Below, piece by piece: positions 1-9,600 of a stretch of 25,908 nucleotides of DNA. The stretch comes from Gnetum montanum (lineage: Eukaryota > Streptophyta > Gnetopsida > Gnetales > Gnetaceae). The notes beneath the pieces were generated by a model, which worked only from the letters and a program-made list of their open reading frames with translations, made no database searches and was not told where the DNA came from. The translations under genes were made by a program, and so were the position numbers. The stretch covers positions 120,699-146,606 of the forward strand of contig MNCI01000141.1 of NCBI GenBank assembly GCA_015680685.1. Direction: 5' to 3'. Positions within the stretch are counted from its first letter, which is position 1, and each line of letters starts with the position of its first letter.

Positions 1-200
1 AAAAGACCAAAAAAATCATATACCTCGAACTTACTTAACCATACACCATGAGAACAACAAGTAAGTCTAGGAAGACAACGATTAATTAACCCCAAGTGTT
101 CCTTGCGGTGTTTAGGCATTTAGTCTGTGGAGTTTGACCGGATCGTGCGTGCTACGCTCTTTTCATATGGTTGAGTGTAGGGGTATCTCGCCACTCATCA
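1..200 (+). repeat. 3' end of an Athila/Tat-like LTR (truncated by the window edge)
   Basis: This stretch aligns by eye with the last 200 bp of the LTRs ending at 13711 and 24629. Shared blocks are a 'cttaaccatac' segment, a 'gattcatatggttg' type segment (here ttttcatatggttgag) and the terminal 'ctcatca'. Identity is much lower than between the other two copies, and this copy keeps more CpG sites (around 140-160), so it is a different or younger subfamily. No primer-binding site follows position 200, so this is the right-hand end of an element or a solo LTR extending left of the window. It abuts the partial copia LTR starting at 201, suggesting insertion into that LTR. Confidence 0.7.
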
Positions 201-471
201 GATGTCTTTCTCTCCAAAAAAATTTCTATTGTTTTTCAAAGATGTCTTCTATTTTGTGGCCTTTTAATTCTGCCAAGACATTTGATGTTTCTTGGAGATG
301 TCTTTCGTCAGCTCCCTTTACACTTTGAAATCTTCATTCCTTGTCCATGTTTTCCAAATTTTTACATGCCTTCTTGTCTCAATCCAAGTTCTTATCCTAC
401 AAATCCAACAACCACACAAACATCCTTGTAATCCATTTTTCTTAACATTTTCAAATACCAAAATGTCAACA
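201..471 (-). repeat. Partial 3' LTR of the copia-type element
   Basis: Positions 365-471 match the outer end of the 5' LTR at about 5570-5705: the shared blocks are 'tctcaatccaa', 'ccacacaaacatccttgta' and 'taccaaaa.gtcaaca'. On the minus strand the LTR begins TGTTGAC right after a purine-rich tract. The 201-364 part aligns poorly with the 5' LTR and may be diverged or foreign. The remainder of the LTR is cut off by the LTR fragment at 1-200. Confidence 0.6.
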
Positions 472-483
472 ATCTCCTCTTTG
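472..483 (-). other. Polypurine tract of the copia-type element
   Basis: The plus strand reads atctcctctttg, i.e. a run of purines (CAAAGAGGAGAT) on the minus strand, immediately 5' of the LTR start TGTTGAC. Position and composition fit the plus-strand primer of reverse transcription. Confidence 0.65.
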
Positions 484-976
484 GTGATGTTCAAAACTTA
501 AGAAAATGGGTTAGTAGACATGAAAATATCCAAATATATACATCCATAACTATATTGTCCCTCTTTTTGAATAGCATTAAAAAGGATAAAGCACATAAAC
601 TTAGCTCTAAAAACCAATAAATATATTAAGATATATAAATTCCTATGGCAACCAGGGACTAGGATAAAGCGTTGAGGTTCAAGGTAGTTTAGTAGTATGT
701 GGAAAATAATGAAATGATGCAAATGCAAAAGTAAAGATCAAAAGTATAGCACTCAAATATATCAAAGAAAAACACCATCTATCTATAACTCATTAGCAAA
801 CTATCATATAGCCAACTATCCACATAAATTTTCAACTATCAAAACAACCATCTATCAAGCATCACATCAATCACATATGTGCAAAGTCCCAAAAATCACA
901 TAGGTGAGAAACAAAAAATTCTTTTCATTTTTAGACATCAACAAAAATGAGAGAGAAAAATAATCACCTAAGATCT
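484..976. other. AT-rich untranslated stretch, no gene recognised
   Basis: Between the polypurine tract and the end of the second ORF of the copia-type element I see only AT-rich sequence with short chance ORFs on both strands. It probably is the 3' untranslated part of the element. Confidence 0.5.
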
Positions 977-2597
977 CTAATCACTAGCCTTGATTACATC
1001 CATAGGTTCTAATCCCTCCATTTCTTTGGATGGATGATAAGTCTTCTTCTCATCATCATCACTATTGGTGTTGTATCAGCTCGATCATTGCTCATCCTCA
1101 TCAGAGGACTCAACCTGCTGGATAGGAGCTCATTGAGGATGAAGCTTCACTCAAAATTGAGATGAAGTTGGAGGATCTAGCTAAACTAGAGGTTGTTGAG
1201 TTAGTACTCATTAGGACATGGTCCCAAAGATACTCTCCCTAGCCTGATGCTTAAATGAGTTGGGAGCTTCGGCTAATGGAGGAATTGAATGGACAAGCAT
1301 GGGAGGATCATGAAGCTCAGGTTGTTGCATGGGAATATGATGCTTCTCCTAGACATGAGCTAGTGGTGCCTCAGGCTCTAATTCAAACTCCATCATTGAT
1401 TCATAAGCAAGTGAAAGGTTAGCTACTACAGAATGTCTTAATGGATCAAGAACATCCTCCTCACTATCAGAAATAGAAGGAGTACTAACCTTCTTAAACA
1501 CCTATCCATTGAAAGAAGGAGAAATTCCAACTACATTTAAACTCTTACAAAAGTAAGAGAGGTTTTTTCCAAGCTTCCCATTGGCTTGTGAAAAAGGTTA
1601 AAGAAGCTTCTTCAGTGAAGAATTGATCTAGGCACTAGTGATTTTGATCTAGTGAACTAAGGAGATGTCTTCTTTTTCTTCTTCTTCTATGATCCTGTGC
1701 TAAGTCTTACTTTAGCCACATTTGAAAGACTCCTCTTCTTAACATATTTTCTAAGGCTCCTCTTGTCTTTGAGTAAAGGAATCTTTGGAATAGGCACACC
1801 CTTTTGATAGACCAACAAGCTAATGATGAAGAGATGTTTAAGGATTCTTTCCTTGACAAATAGATTTAGCATGTTGCAATAGAGTGTATGCCCTAGATCT
1901 AGTGATAGTCCTATGAGAAGATAATAAAGCACATGGACCTGGGGTGAAATCAGATAACTATAAATTCTTCCTTTTACCACAATGTTATATAATATGATAA
2001 GAGACAAGTTGGAAGCATTAGGAGTCATCATGCTCCTCTCAACATGACCTCTGTCAAATGAAACATCTTTTCAAAAAAAATATTATAAAATTCATCATAT
2101 TCTATGGGCATGATACCATTTTTGTAAATGTCTTACATGGAATTAGTGGTCACCTAGAAGACATCGAGACTAGAGATCCCAAGGATTGCATTCACAACTT
2201 GGGGAGAGACTTCAATGAGAAGACCCCGAACCATGGAAGTGAATGCCCCAACAACAACATTTGTAATAATAATATTATAATACAATTCTCTAATTAACAC
2301 TTTAGCAACTAGAAAAAACATTGTAATGAAGGAGCCCCAGTTCAAAGCTTTAAAATAATCTATCAATGCATTTTGTCTATGGAGAGGGAATAATACAGAG
2401 TGCTCAAAAATAATGCTTCTAGTTTGAGTGGCCTCAAACCTATGTTGTGTCCTTGTACTATAGAATTGGAGCATGTAAGTGGGTAGCTCATTGCTAGGAT
2501 TTCCTTTGGATTTCTTCTTAGGTGGCACCCTAAACATTCCAATCTACTTGTGGGCTAGCTCTAACAAAATTATTGCTAACAATGGAGCCTTAGTCAT
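977..2597 (-). pseudogene. Extra retrotransposon ORF resembling the 'putative plant transposon protein' family, broken
   Basis: The reading starts at ATG 2597 (MTKAPLLA...), passes one stop at residue 18, and runs open from 2537 to 2154. A basic patch (PPKKKSKGN) is followed by a globular region ending in 'VRGLLIEVSPQVVNAILGIS'. After a frameshift near 2035 the frame 2031-1687 continues with 'SPQVHVLYYLLIGLSLDLGH'. The C-terminal part, reached after further frame changes, is acidic (SISDSEEDVLDPLRHS near 1450; VESSDEDEQ and NSDDDEKK near 1120-1050) and ends at a stop at 977. A globular domain plus acidic tail matches my memory of the uncharacterised ORFs carried by large plant LTR elements; no enzymatic motif is visible. 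Nearly all stops could derive from CAA, CAG or CGA codons. Family assignment is moderate; coding origin is more certain. Confidence 0.6.
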
Positions 2598-2915
2598 CTC
2601 TGTGGGATCAAATGAAGGAATATGATAAAGAAATAGGGGTTTTAAATTCAATAGTAGCGATGACCAAGGGCTTTGAATGAAAAATAAGATGTATTTTATA
2701 GAAGGAAGATGTCTTATCTATGTTGTAAAACCATAGTAGACATCTTTCATACATAGTAGATATCTTTCCTACAAAGTAAGAAAAATAAAAGAGACATCTT
2801 TTTTCATGAGTAGAAATATTTCATTTGGAGTAGACATCTTTTCAAAAATAGAATGAGGTTGTAATGGAATATATTCTTAATAAATACTTACAAAAAAAAA
2901 CTTACCTCTACTTAC
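2598..2915 (-). other. Candidate leader intron directly upstream of the extra ORF
   Basis: On the minus strand two strong donors stand in tandem: AGCAG|GTAAGT (exon end 2916) and TAGAG|GTAAGT (exon end 2906). A pyrimidine-rich acceptor ending CCCACAG (2600) or CAGAG (2598) lies just before ATG 2597. The implied intron is about 316-318 nt and would let the second ORF be translated from a spliced subgenomic mRNA that skips gag. This is inferred from sequence only. Confidence 0.5.
2700..2845 (-). repeat. Degenerate short repeats with an AAAGATGTCTACT core
   Basis: On the minus strand the core (A)AAGATRTCTACT or a close variant recurs about five times at irregular spacing of 20-45 bp (for example near 2835, 2800, 2765, 2745 and 2705). 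The array lies wholly inside the candidate leader intron. Confidence 0.55.
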
Positions 2916-3189
2916 CTGCTATTCTGTTGAAAGGTAATAGTACTCAGAGAGCTAGAGAAAGAATTTCCTCTTTTGAGGATTCTTTTCTCAATTGAACTTC
3001 TTCAATGTCCAAGGCTTGACTTTCTCTTATGAATTTGTTAGTGATATTATCCTAATTTCTCTATTCCTATCTTTTAATTCTTCATTCTTCATAGTTTTTT
3101 TTTGTTCTTTTGAGTTGACACCAATCTTCCTTATGATCCTGCAAAAAATCCTTCCTAGGTGCTCTTTGATAAGACTAAGGAGTCCTATG

Positions 3190-4807
3190 ATATGACCAAA
3201 AATTTATATCATAATACTTAAGATTGCAATCCCATTGTTTATGCCCAAATTTATGACACTAGTAGTAGTTAATCCTCCTATGGTAGTATGAGAGATTAGA
3301 ATGATCAAACCTTTTAGAATTAATTTGATGAATAGAAACTTCCTCTAATTTTGATGTACTACCTTTTTTCTTTAGAGGATCATTTGTTTGTGATGGGATT
3401 GTCAAAGGTGGTTGCTCTTGTGTGCAGCATAACAAACCACTCTTATCATGTGAATTTCTTCCTTGTCCCAGTATCATCCAAAGGTATTCCTTTCCTTTTA
3501 CCAATATTTCATTTACTAATTCAAATTTTGTAACTTCTACTTTGGCCTGTTCTAAGGACAAGGTTAGCTTTTCATTTTCAGCCCTTAGGTCTAAGAGTTT
3601 CTTAGTAAGATCAAAAATAGTTAAATTCAACAAAGATATTTCTTAATCCTTAGATTTAACTTGTTTATTTAACTTATTGCAAATATTTTGAAAAAATAAA
3701 AGCTCATTGCATAAAAGATCAAACCTCTCTTCATCATTAAGATCATTATCTAATGAATTAGTGTCAACATCAGTGAGGTTCATGCAAATGAGACGAGAAT
3801 TTTTTGTATCATTTTCCACCTCTTCCTCACTGTACTTCCCATCATCCCAACTTGTATAGAAGTTGGTTTTTTTACCTCATTAGTAGATCTACTCTTATGC
3901 TACAACCTACTATCACTAGGACATTCAAAGATCATATGGCCTTTTCCTTCAAAACATTTTATAGAAGAGAAATGAATCTTAAAATTTAAAACGTTTTTAC
4001 CTCTTTCTTTACCTTTGAATATATTAGATCTTTTCTAATATGTCCTCTTAGTTCTTCTTGTTATTAATCCTTGTAGCTTCCTTGTGAGAAAGGCAATCTC
4101 ATCTTCATTGACCTAATCATGTTCATTGAGATACTTCTTATTGAGGAATTCATTAGAGCAATGGGTTTTTCTTGAATGGCTCCTTCACTTATGAGATTCA
4201 TTTCATAAGCAATGAGAGCACTTTTAAGCTCTTCAAATTTTAGAGTTGAAAAATCTCTAATTTTTTCCATAGTTGTGACCTTTGGTCTAAACTTCAATTG
4301 AAGAGTTCTAATCATTTTAATGATAACATTTCTTTTAAGAAAATTTTTATTGGTACCTCTAATAGCTACAAAAATATCATTTTCTCTAGAGAACTAATCT
4401 TTTATTTTCTCACCTTATTTTAGTTTAAGCATATCATATTCATTTTGCAAAACTAACAATTTAGATTGTTTGAAAATACAGGTTCCTTCATAAGTAGCTT
4501 CTAAAGTTTACCAAATTTCTTTGGTGATTTTAAATATTGCTACTTTATTAAACTCAAATTTATTCAAAGTAGAATATAAATAATTTTTTACTTTAAAGTC
4601 AAACATGAACTTATCTTTTTCTTCTTAACTCTATTTGTTGCAATACTTGCAAATTTCGGTGGAGTTGTTGACAAGTGGAGTGTAGCCTTTTAGTATGGAC
4701 TCCCAAACTTCAAACTCCATGGATTCAAAGAATCCTTTCATTCTAGCTTTCCAATATACAAAGTCAAATCCATCAAACATGGATGACTTTGTATAAGATG
4801 CCCCCAT
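3190..4807 (-). pseudogene. gag: Ty1/copia-type gag, broken
   Basis: Gag forms the nucleocapsid particle and binds the element's RNA. Starting at ATG 4807 the reading gives the copia gag N-terminus 'MFDGFDFVYWKARMKGFFES' with WESILKGYTP after it. About 200 codons on (4315-4064) comes 'FRPKVTTMEKIRDFSTLKFE' plus ELKSALIAYEM, a hallmark of the UBN2-type gag. A zinc knuckle at 3921-3956 reads CFEGKGHMIFEC and has lost its second Cys. A charged, probably coiled-coil segment follows (3633-3520: DLTKKLLDLRAENEKLTLSLE), then 'ILGQGRNSHDKSGL', and a second knuckle at 3226-3267 (CHKFGHKQWDC, first Cys missing). Multiple stops and frameshifts make it dead. Protease should follow but is absent. Confidence 0.85.
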
Positions 4808-4848
4808 CCTTGTTAACTCTTGACGTTGATGATGAAGAAGAGTACTAG

Positions 4849-4860
4849 ACTTTAATACCA
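4849..4860 (-). other. Primer-binding site, initiator tRNA-Met type
   Basis: The minus strand reads TGGTATTAAAGT. It differs from the common plant PBS TGGTATCAGAGC only by transitions. It lies 2 nt inside the LTR end and 42 nt upstream of the gag ATG. Confidence 0.75.
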
Positions 4861-4862
4861 CT

Positions 4863-5705
4863 TGAGGATCATTGAACTTAGAAGGATGGTGGAAGGGAGG
4901 AATGAATAAGTTTCCCAAATTAAAAAAATCATTGAGATAAAGCACACACACCAAAGTTAATGTGGTTCCCCAACTTGGATAGTCCACACTAGGAGGGTAG
5001 GTCACAAGCACACCTCTAGACTTTATTACTATCAAATGTGGTTTGAAGGATGTCATACCTGTACAAGCTCTAAGCTCCACTTCAAAGTGATTCAATGCTA
5101 TGAATCCACTCAACCTCACAAGGTTTTGAAAAGCTTAGAATGTGGTTTCTAGAATCCCACAAGCTTTACAGCATAAGCTCTACTCTAGAGTGTTATGATG
5201 CCACACCAACACTCAATCTTGCAGGATCTCGATAAGCTCAAGCAAGATGAATTCTTGCAAAAAGCACATCAATCTTGCAAGGTAACAAAAGAGAGAAACA
5301 ATCATAAGGAAAGAATGAAACTAAGTTTCTTGATCCTTGTACTTTGAGGTATAGCTCAGTTTGACGAACTACAATAGATAAAAGATTGTACAATGAGAAA
5401 CAATGATTATTACAATGATTACTTGATGATTACAATTGATAGTACACAAAGCTTGCACATTTCCTAATGAGAATAAAGTCTTATTATAGTTAATATGTTT
5501 CCAAAATCACCTCAAAATTCATGAAATAGCTATCTAATAGTCATGGAGACATCTTCTCAATCCAATTTCTTGCCCTACAAACAAAAAAAACCACACAAAC
5601 ATCCTTGTACTCCATTTTTCTTAATGTTTTGACATACCAAAAGGTCNGCACAAACATCCTTGTACTCCATTTTTCTTAATGTTTTGACATACCAAAAGGT
5701 CAACA
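4863..5705 (-). repeat. 5' LTR of the copia-type element
   Basis: On the plus strand the block begins TG (4863) next to the primer site and ends GTCAACA (5705), so on the minus strand it is TGTTGAC...CA, the canonical LTR ends. The distal part matches the partial 3' LTR at 365-471. Apparent length is 843 bp, but 55 bp of this is an assembly duplication around the N at 5647, so the true length is about 788 bp. The next five bases outside (tatcc) would be the target-site duplicate; its partner lies outside the window. Confidence 0.72.
5594..5701. other. Suspected assembly join: 53-bp exact duplication around N (5647)
   Basis: 5594-5646 and 5649-5701 are identical, separated by N plus one unmatched base. 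The homologous 3' LTR at 413-467 contains the block once. The simplest reading is two overlapping contig ends placed side by side with a one-base gap. Confidence 0.85.
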
Positions 5706-6433
5706 TATCCAAGGTAGGGGGGTTACATAAGAGCTAAATAGAGAAGTTACCAAACTTAGTTCTAAGGAATGTGATCTCTTTTAAATTGGTAAATAGTGTC
5801 CTATTACTCATTTGAAATATATTTATAAACTTTTAATCAAATGTCTTACATGAAGATCAAAATGAATTATTCATCAACATATTTTGGATAATGTTGTTAT
5901 TGCTTAGGATTGTATGTAATTGGTTAAGGATTCTAATCAAGACATTATATTTTTTAAGCTTAGTAAGGTTTTGATTATATTTGAAATGTGCTGTTAATTC
6001 TAGAATTTTTGAATATTTTTATTTTTCAATTATTCTCTAACTAATCATACATTAGTATTATATAGCTCAATTGATAAATATGTTACATTTATTAACTTTT
6101 TCTTATTTCAATCTACATGTTATTATATATACCATCGAATGCCCTTCTATGTTACTTTCCAAATGTAACTTACTTCCAATAGAAGTTAAAGCTTTTTGTC
6201 AATTCATTAACTATGTTTTAGCAAATTTAGTTTTTTAGTAGATTTTATTTTTATTGCTTCAATTTTTCTCTAGAAGATTGATTTCTTTAGAATTCCTCTT
6301 TGAAGAATTCTATATCATCCAATCTTCTTTAATCAATGTTGAAATATCTATTTCTTTTATTGATGCAAAAAAATTTGTTAATTCTTAAAATACAAATTTA
6401 CAGGTTTATAAGAAAAAACTTTTAATACCTTCT
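5706..6433. other. AT-rich interval, nothing recognised
   Basis: No reading frame here shows a motif I recognise. Frames on the plus strand around 6110-6380 are relatively stop-poor but hydrophobic and without hallmarks. It is probably decayed repeat DNA flanking the copia-type insertion. Confidence 0.4.
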
Positions 6434-6923
6434 TGTAATGTATTGTCCTTTATTAAGGGAAAAATTGTATTATAACAATGTAATTAACCTTCAAATGAAG
6501 GGATCCCTCATTATGAGGATTCATGATTATTCACGTACCCCTCGGGAAATGGTTTGGCCTATGCCATTTAAGGCCAAGCTTAGAAGTTGTGCTGACATGA
6601 AGTTACGAAGCCAAAAATGGCAAGTGTTGGAAGCTAGGCCATGTAGGATAAGAAGGAACCAATCATCCCTTCAACTAGATAGCCTAACTATGGTGGCAGT
6701 GTCAAATTACCTCCAAGGTCTAAGTGGCATGGAAAGATAATCCAAAGGGCATTACAAAGTACCATTTTCAATAATAAAAGTTTTTCCTCTATTTTCCTTC
6801 TTGATAAATCCAATGTATTAGTACCAAGTTATTTTATTATATTTCTATTATAACGCTCATGAGTATGATGATTTAAGCAATGATCAATTGTGTTTTAATG
6901 ACATCTAGGAATGGGATGTCACA
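6434..6923 (+). repeat. Orphan Ty3/gypsy-style LTR
   Basis: The block begins TGTAATGTATTG, is less AT-rich than its surroundings, contains an AATAAAAG motif (6771-6778), and ends 'gggatgtcaca' (to 6923), two bases before a tRNA-Met-type primer site. The '...TGTCACA + TT + TGGTATCA' arrangement is typical of plant Ty3/gypsy 5' LTRs. The 303-nt ORF inside it (6438-6740) has no recognisable product and is treated as chance. The left boundary could instead be 6478 (TGTAATTAACC). No partner LTR was found in the window. Confidence 0.55.
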
Positions 6924-6925
6924 TT

Positions 6926-6937
6926 TGGTATCAACGT
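6926..6937 (+). other. Primer-binding site following the orphan LTR
   Basis: TGGTATCAACGT matches the first eight bases of the plant initiator-Met PBS (TGGTATCAGAGC) exactly and sits 2 nt after an LTR-like CA end. About 160 bp of unassigned sequence follow before the next feature. Confidence 0.6.
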
Positions 6938-7094
6938 AAACCATGATTCAAGAGCCAAAGTGGAAGAAAGTACTATTAAATTATTATTATTATAAAGAAG
7001 CAATACATTGAAGTGGAATACATCAAAAGTAAGAAAAGGAAATGGAACAAAGTAGATGAAGTGGAATAGAGGAACAAGAAAAGTAGAATAGGGA

Positions 7095-9600
7095 TCAATT
7101 TGGTTTAAAGGTGTTGAGGAGATCTGAAATGGCCTTTAACTAGGCCTCTCATTCCTCCTCCATAGCATCCTTCTTATCAAGTACTACCTGACACCCAGCC
7201 AAATCATCATACAATTGTTTAATATATTTGGTTGCACTCTTGGCTACAACCTATGCCCCTTCCCTTCTTACAAGTTTAGTTGCTAACAACTTTACCTAAA
7301 TAGATCGTTGGGACATGTCCTCTTTCCATTCTATTTCTTTCCTCTGCATACATAAAACAATATCAAACAACACTATGAGTGTAAATATTTAAAAAAAATA
7401 CAAAGAAAGAAAAATATCTTACATGAATTTGATCATTCTTTTCTTGAAGAATATGTTCCTGGTTTAATAAGTAATAAGCATGACATGTGATACTTTCCAA
7501 TTCTTCTCAGAATTATTCCAGATTTTTGACAAGTTCTAGAGCATCCTTGGGAATTGGATGAAAAATGATATGTAGCACTAGCTTGTACTAATTCATAGTC
7601 TTCTTTGAAGTCATAAGATCTGGACTTCCTCATGTGGTACACTTATTCACTAATTGAATAAGGTGTATTATTTGCAATCCATTGACCAAGATTTCAAAAA
7701 AGACCAAGTTCTCCCTTGGCAGCAGCCACCGCTTGTCCCAATGAAAAATAGGAACCCATAATGATGATAGAAGGAGTTATAGAAATGAGCCCAAGATCTA
7801 GAGATGATAGTGCAACCTATGATAAAGGACCCCTTATTGGGATCACAAGAGGTGATGACATGCCTAGTGATCTTGGTGAAGGAGTTAGAGTTGGTTTTGT
7901 CTCTATGATGCTATCCCTATGCAACCCTTGAATGAAGTACCTCTGACCTAGAGAGATCTGCAACACAAAATAATGAACATGAAGGCAATGTCACATAGGA
8001 AGAAGAAAGAAATTGGAAGTATTCAAACTTTAGATATAATTAAATTACCTCAGGTTTCCTTTATTATTTTTGTTTAGTGCTAGCCTTTTCTTTAGCACTC
8101 TCCTTTTATTTGGAACTTAAAATTATCGAGTTACTTTATTGTGGGTAACTAAAACCTTGCCTAATACATTGTTTCTTTAAAAAGGAGAAAAAAATATTAG
8201 AAGAAAATATACAAAGTAAAAGCAATAAAATAGGCCAAAGATATATATAAATCTTAGAGTTGAGCTCTATTGTCATCCTTAAATTTTATTGGTCCCCTTC
8301 AAAATTCTAAGCACCTTCTATTAGTACACCTTCCATAAGTTCATTATGAAGCCTAGCTTATACTACCAATAAATATATAAAAACACATAATTAAAAAATT
8401 AGTATAATAAAATATCTATAAATATATAAAAATACCTCGCTATTTCCTTTTGGATTTTAGGCCTATTTAAGAGCCCTTTAACCTTTGTTTGCAACCTCAA
8501 TTTGACTTCTCACAACTCTCTCTTCTTCAAGAAAGTCAAGACAGAAACTAGGGTTGAAACAACTACGAAGATTGATTAAAGCACCATAACTTAAAATTAA
8601 GGACATGATCATTGGTACAAAACATAGAGTGTAAAGGTTTTGAAGATTTTTCTTTGTGGCAATAGCACATTCCATTGTGAGATGGAGGGTAGAAAACCAA
8701 GATAATGACAAGTCATAAACCTTACCAATTTTGGTACTATGGAGAATGTAGATGGAATAGGCACTAACATAGTAGTGGTGTGGATGCCATAAAACCTTAC
8801 TATAATGAATTGATGTAATTCAAAATTAATTCCATTAATAAAATCACTAGAATTAAATTGACTGTGGTGGATAGTAAGTCACGAATATAATTAGATAGTT
8901 CTTCTTGGTAAAAATTTTGAAACTTAGGAGAGAAATAGAAGGGATTAGGGACTCTCTCCTAAGTGAAAACCTAAAAATAATTGTATATTAGCCAGAGTAA
9001 TCACTAATGGCCCAAAGTTCATTTTTGCAAAAAAAATTTTACTTCTATCATAGACATTACACTATTGTACTATGATAGTTTTGCAATATGGTTCTTTAAA
9101 AATAGGAAAGACTAGTAGTTGAGATAATCCTAAGGTTGAGAGATATCAAAATTCCTCCACTCCAAGTAAGTTACACAAAAAATCAAAAGCAATGACTACA
9201 TTATTTTGATCTAAAAGAATAGACACTAATCAAGGGCTACTTGAAGGAGCATGTGTTTGAGAAAGAGCTTGTGAAGGATGCTTAGGAGCCATTGATGTCA
9301 CTTGTAGAATCTTGTCACTTGTAGGAATATTATCACTTGTAGAAATATCCCAATATTTTTGCTAATGCTATGATGGGAAAACACTCCTTCTCTCATGTAT
9401 TTTTAGAAGAAACTAAGAACCTTAGTTGGGAGAAAATAGGTAATTTTAACTTAACATAATTAATAACGAACTAAATATAATGCTTACTTCTCATGATTTT
9501 GTAATTAATAGGTTAAAGAAACTAGTGTTATCTCTAGTTAAATGCATAGTGCTCTCTGAGACAATTCCAGTGATACTAATTTCATCAAAATCTGACTTAC
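7095..9600 (-). pseudogene. Decayed multi-exon gene of unknown family
   Basis: Candidate exons on the minus strand are: (1) about 9600-9488, donor GAA|GTAAGC; (2) 9412-8436, acceptor TTCTTAG, donor GCGAG|GTATTT; (3) 8362-8253, acceptor TTGGTAG, donor now AT instead of GT; (4) 8174-8049, acceptor TTTTTAAAG, donor CTGAG|GTAATT; (5) 7957-7423, acceptor TTTTGTGTTGCAG, donor TCAT|GTAAGA; (6) 7343-7095, acceptor TTTATGTATGCAG, stop TGA. From the end of exon 2 onward the junctions agree with phase 0. Legible pieces are 'FLEEERVVRSQIEVANKG' (exon 2), HNELMEGVLIEGA (3), KESAKEKASTKQK (4), 'ISLGQRYFIQGLHRDSIIET' and PKDALELVKNLE (5), and 'KSATKYIKQLYDDLAGCQVV' (6). The last two exons look alpha-helical or coiled coil. 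One extra T in a T-run near 7560 explains the main shift in exon 5; exon 3 needs one lost base near its start. The frame of exon 2 upstream of about 8790 is ambiguous. Stops are mostly TAA, TAG or TGA where Q or R codons fit. I do not recognise the family. Confidence 0.6.

Larger units (their letters stand above)
201..5705 (-). mobile_element. Decayed non-autonomous Ty1/copia-type LTR retrotransposon
   Basis: Read on the minus strand the parts come in retrotransposon order: 5' LTR (4863-5705), primer-binding site for initiator tRNA-Met (4849-4860), copia-type gag (4807 to about 3190), candidate intron (2915-2598), a second ORF (2597-977), polypurine tract (472-483), partial 3' LTR (471-201). 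What is seen directly is the gag family signature, the two LTR ends with matching TGTTGAC starts, and the PBS. No protease, integrase, RT or RNase H motif was found between gag and the second ORF, where copia pol would normally lie. I infer an element mobilised in trans, or one whose pol was deleted. Confidence 0.72.

Noticed and set aside
6438-6740. 100-residue plus-strand ORF
   Set aside because: No motif recognised; it lies inside an LTR-like block.
8478-8711. 77-residue ORF taken as a separate small gene
   Set aside because: It lacks an ATG start in the sequence I read and fits better as part of exon 2 of the multi-exon pseudogene.
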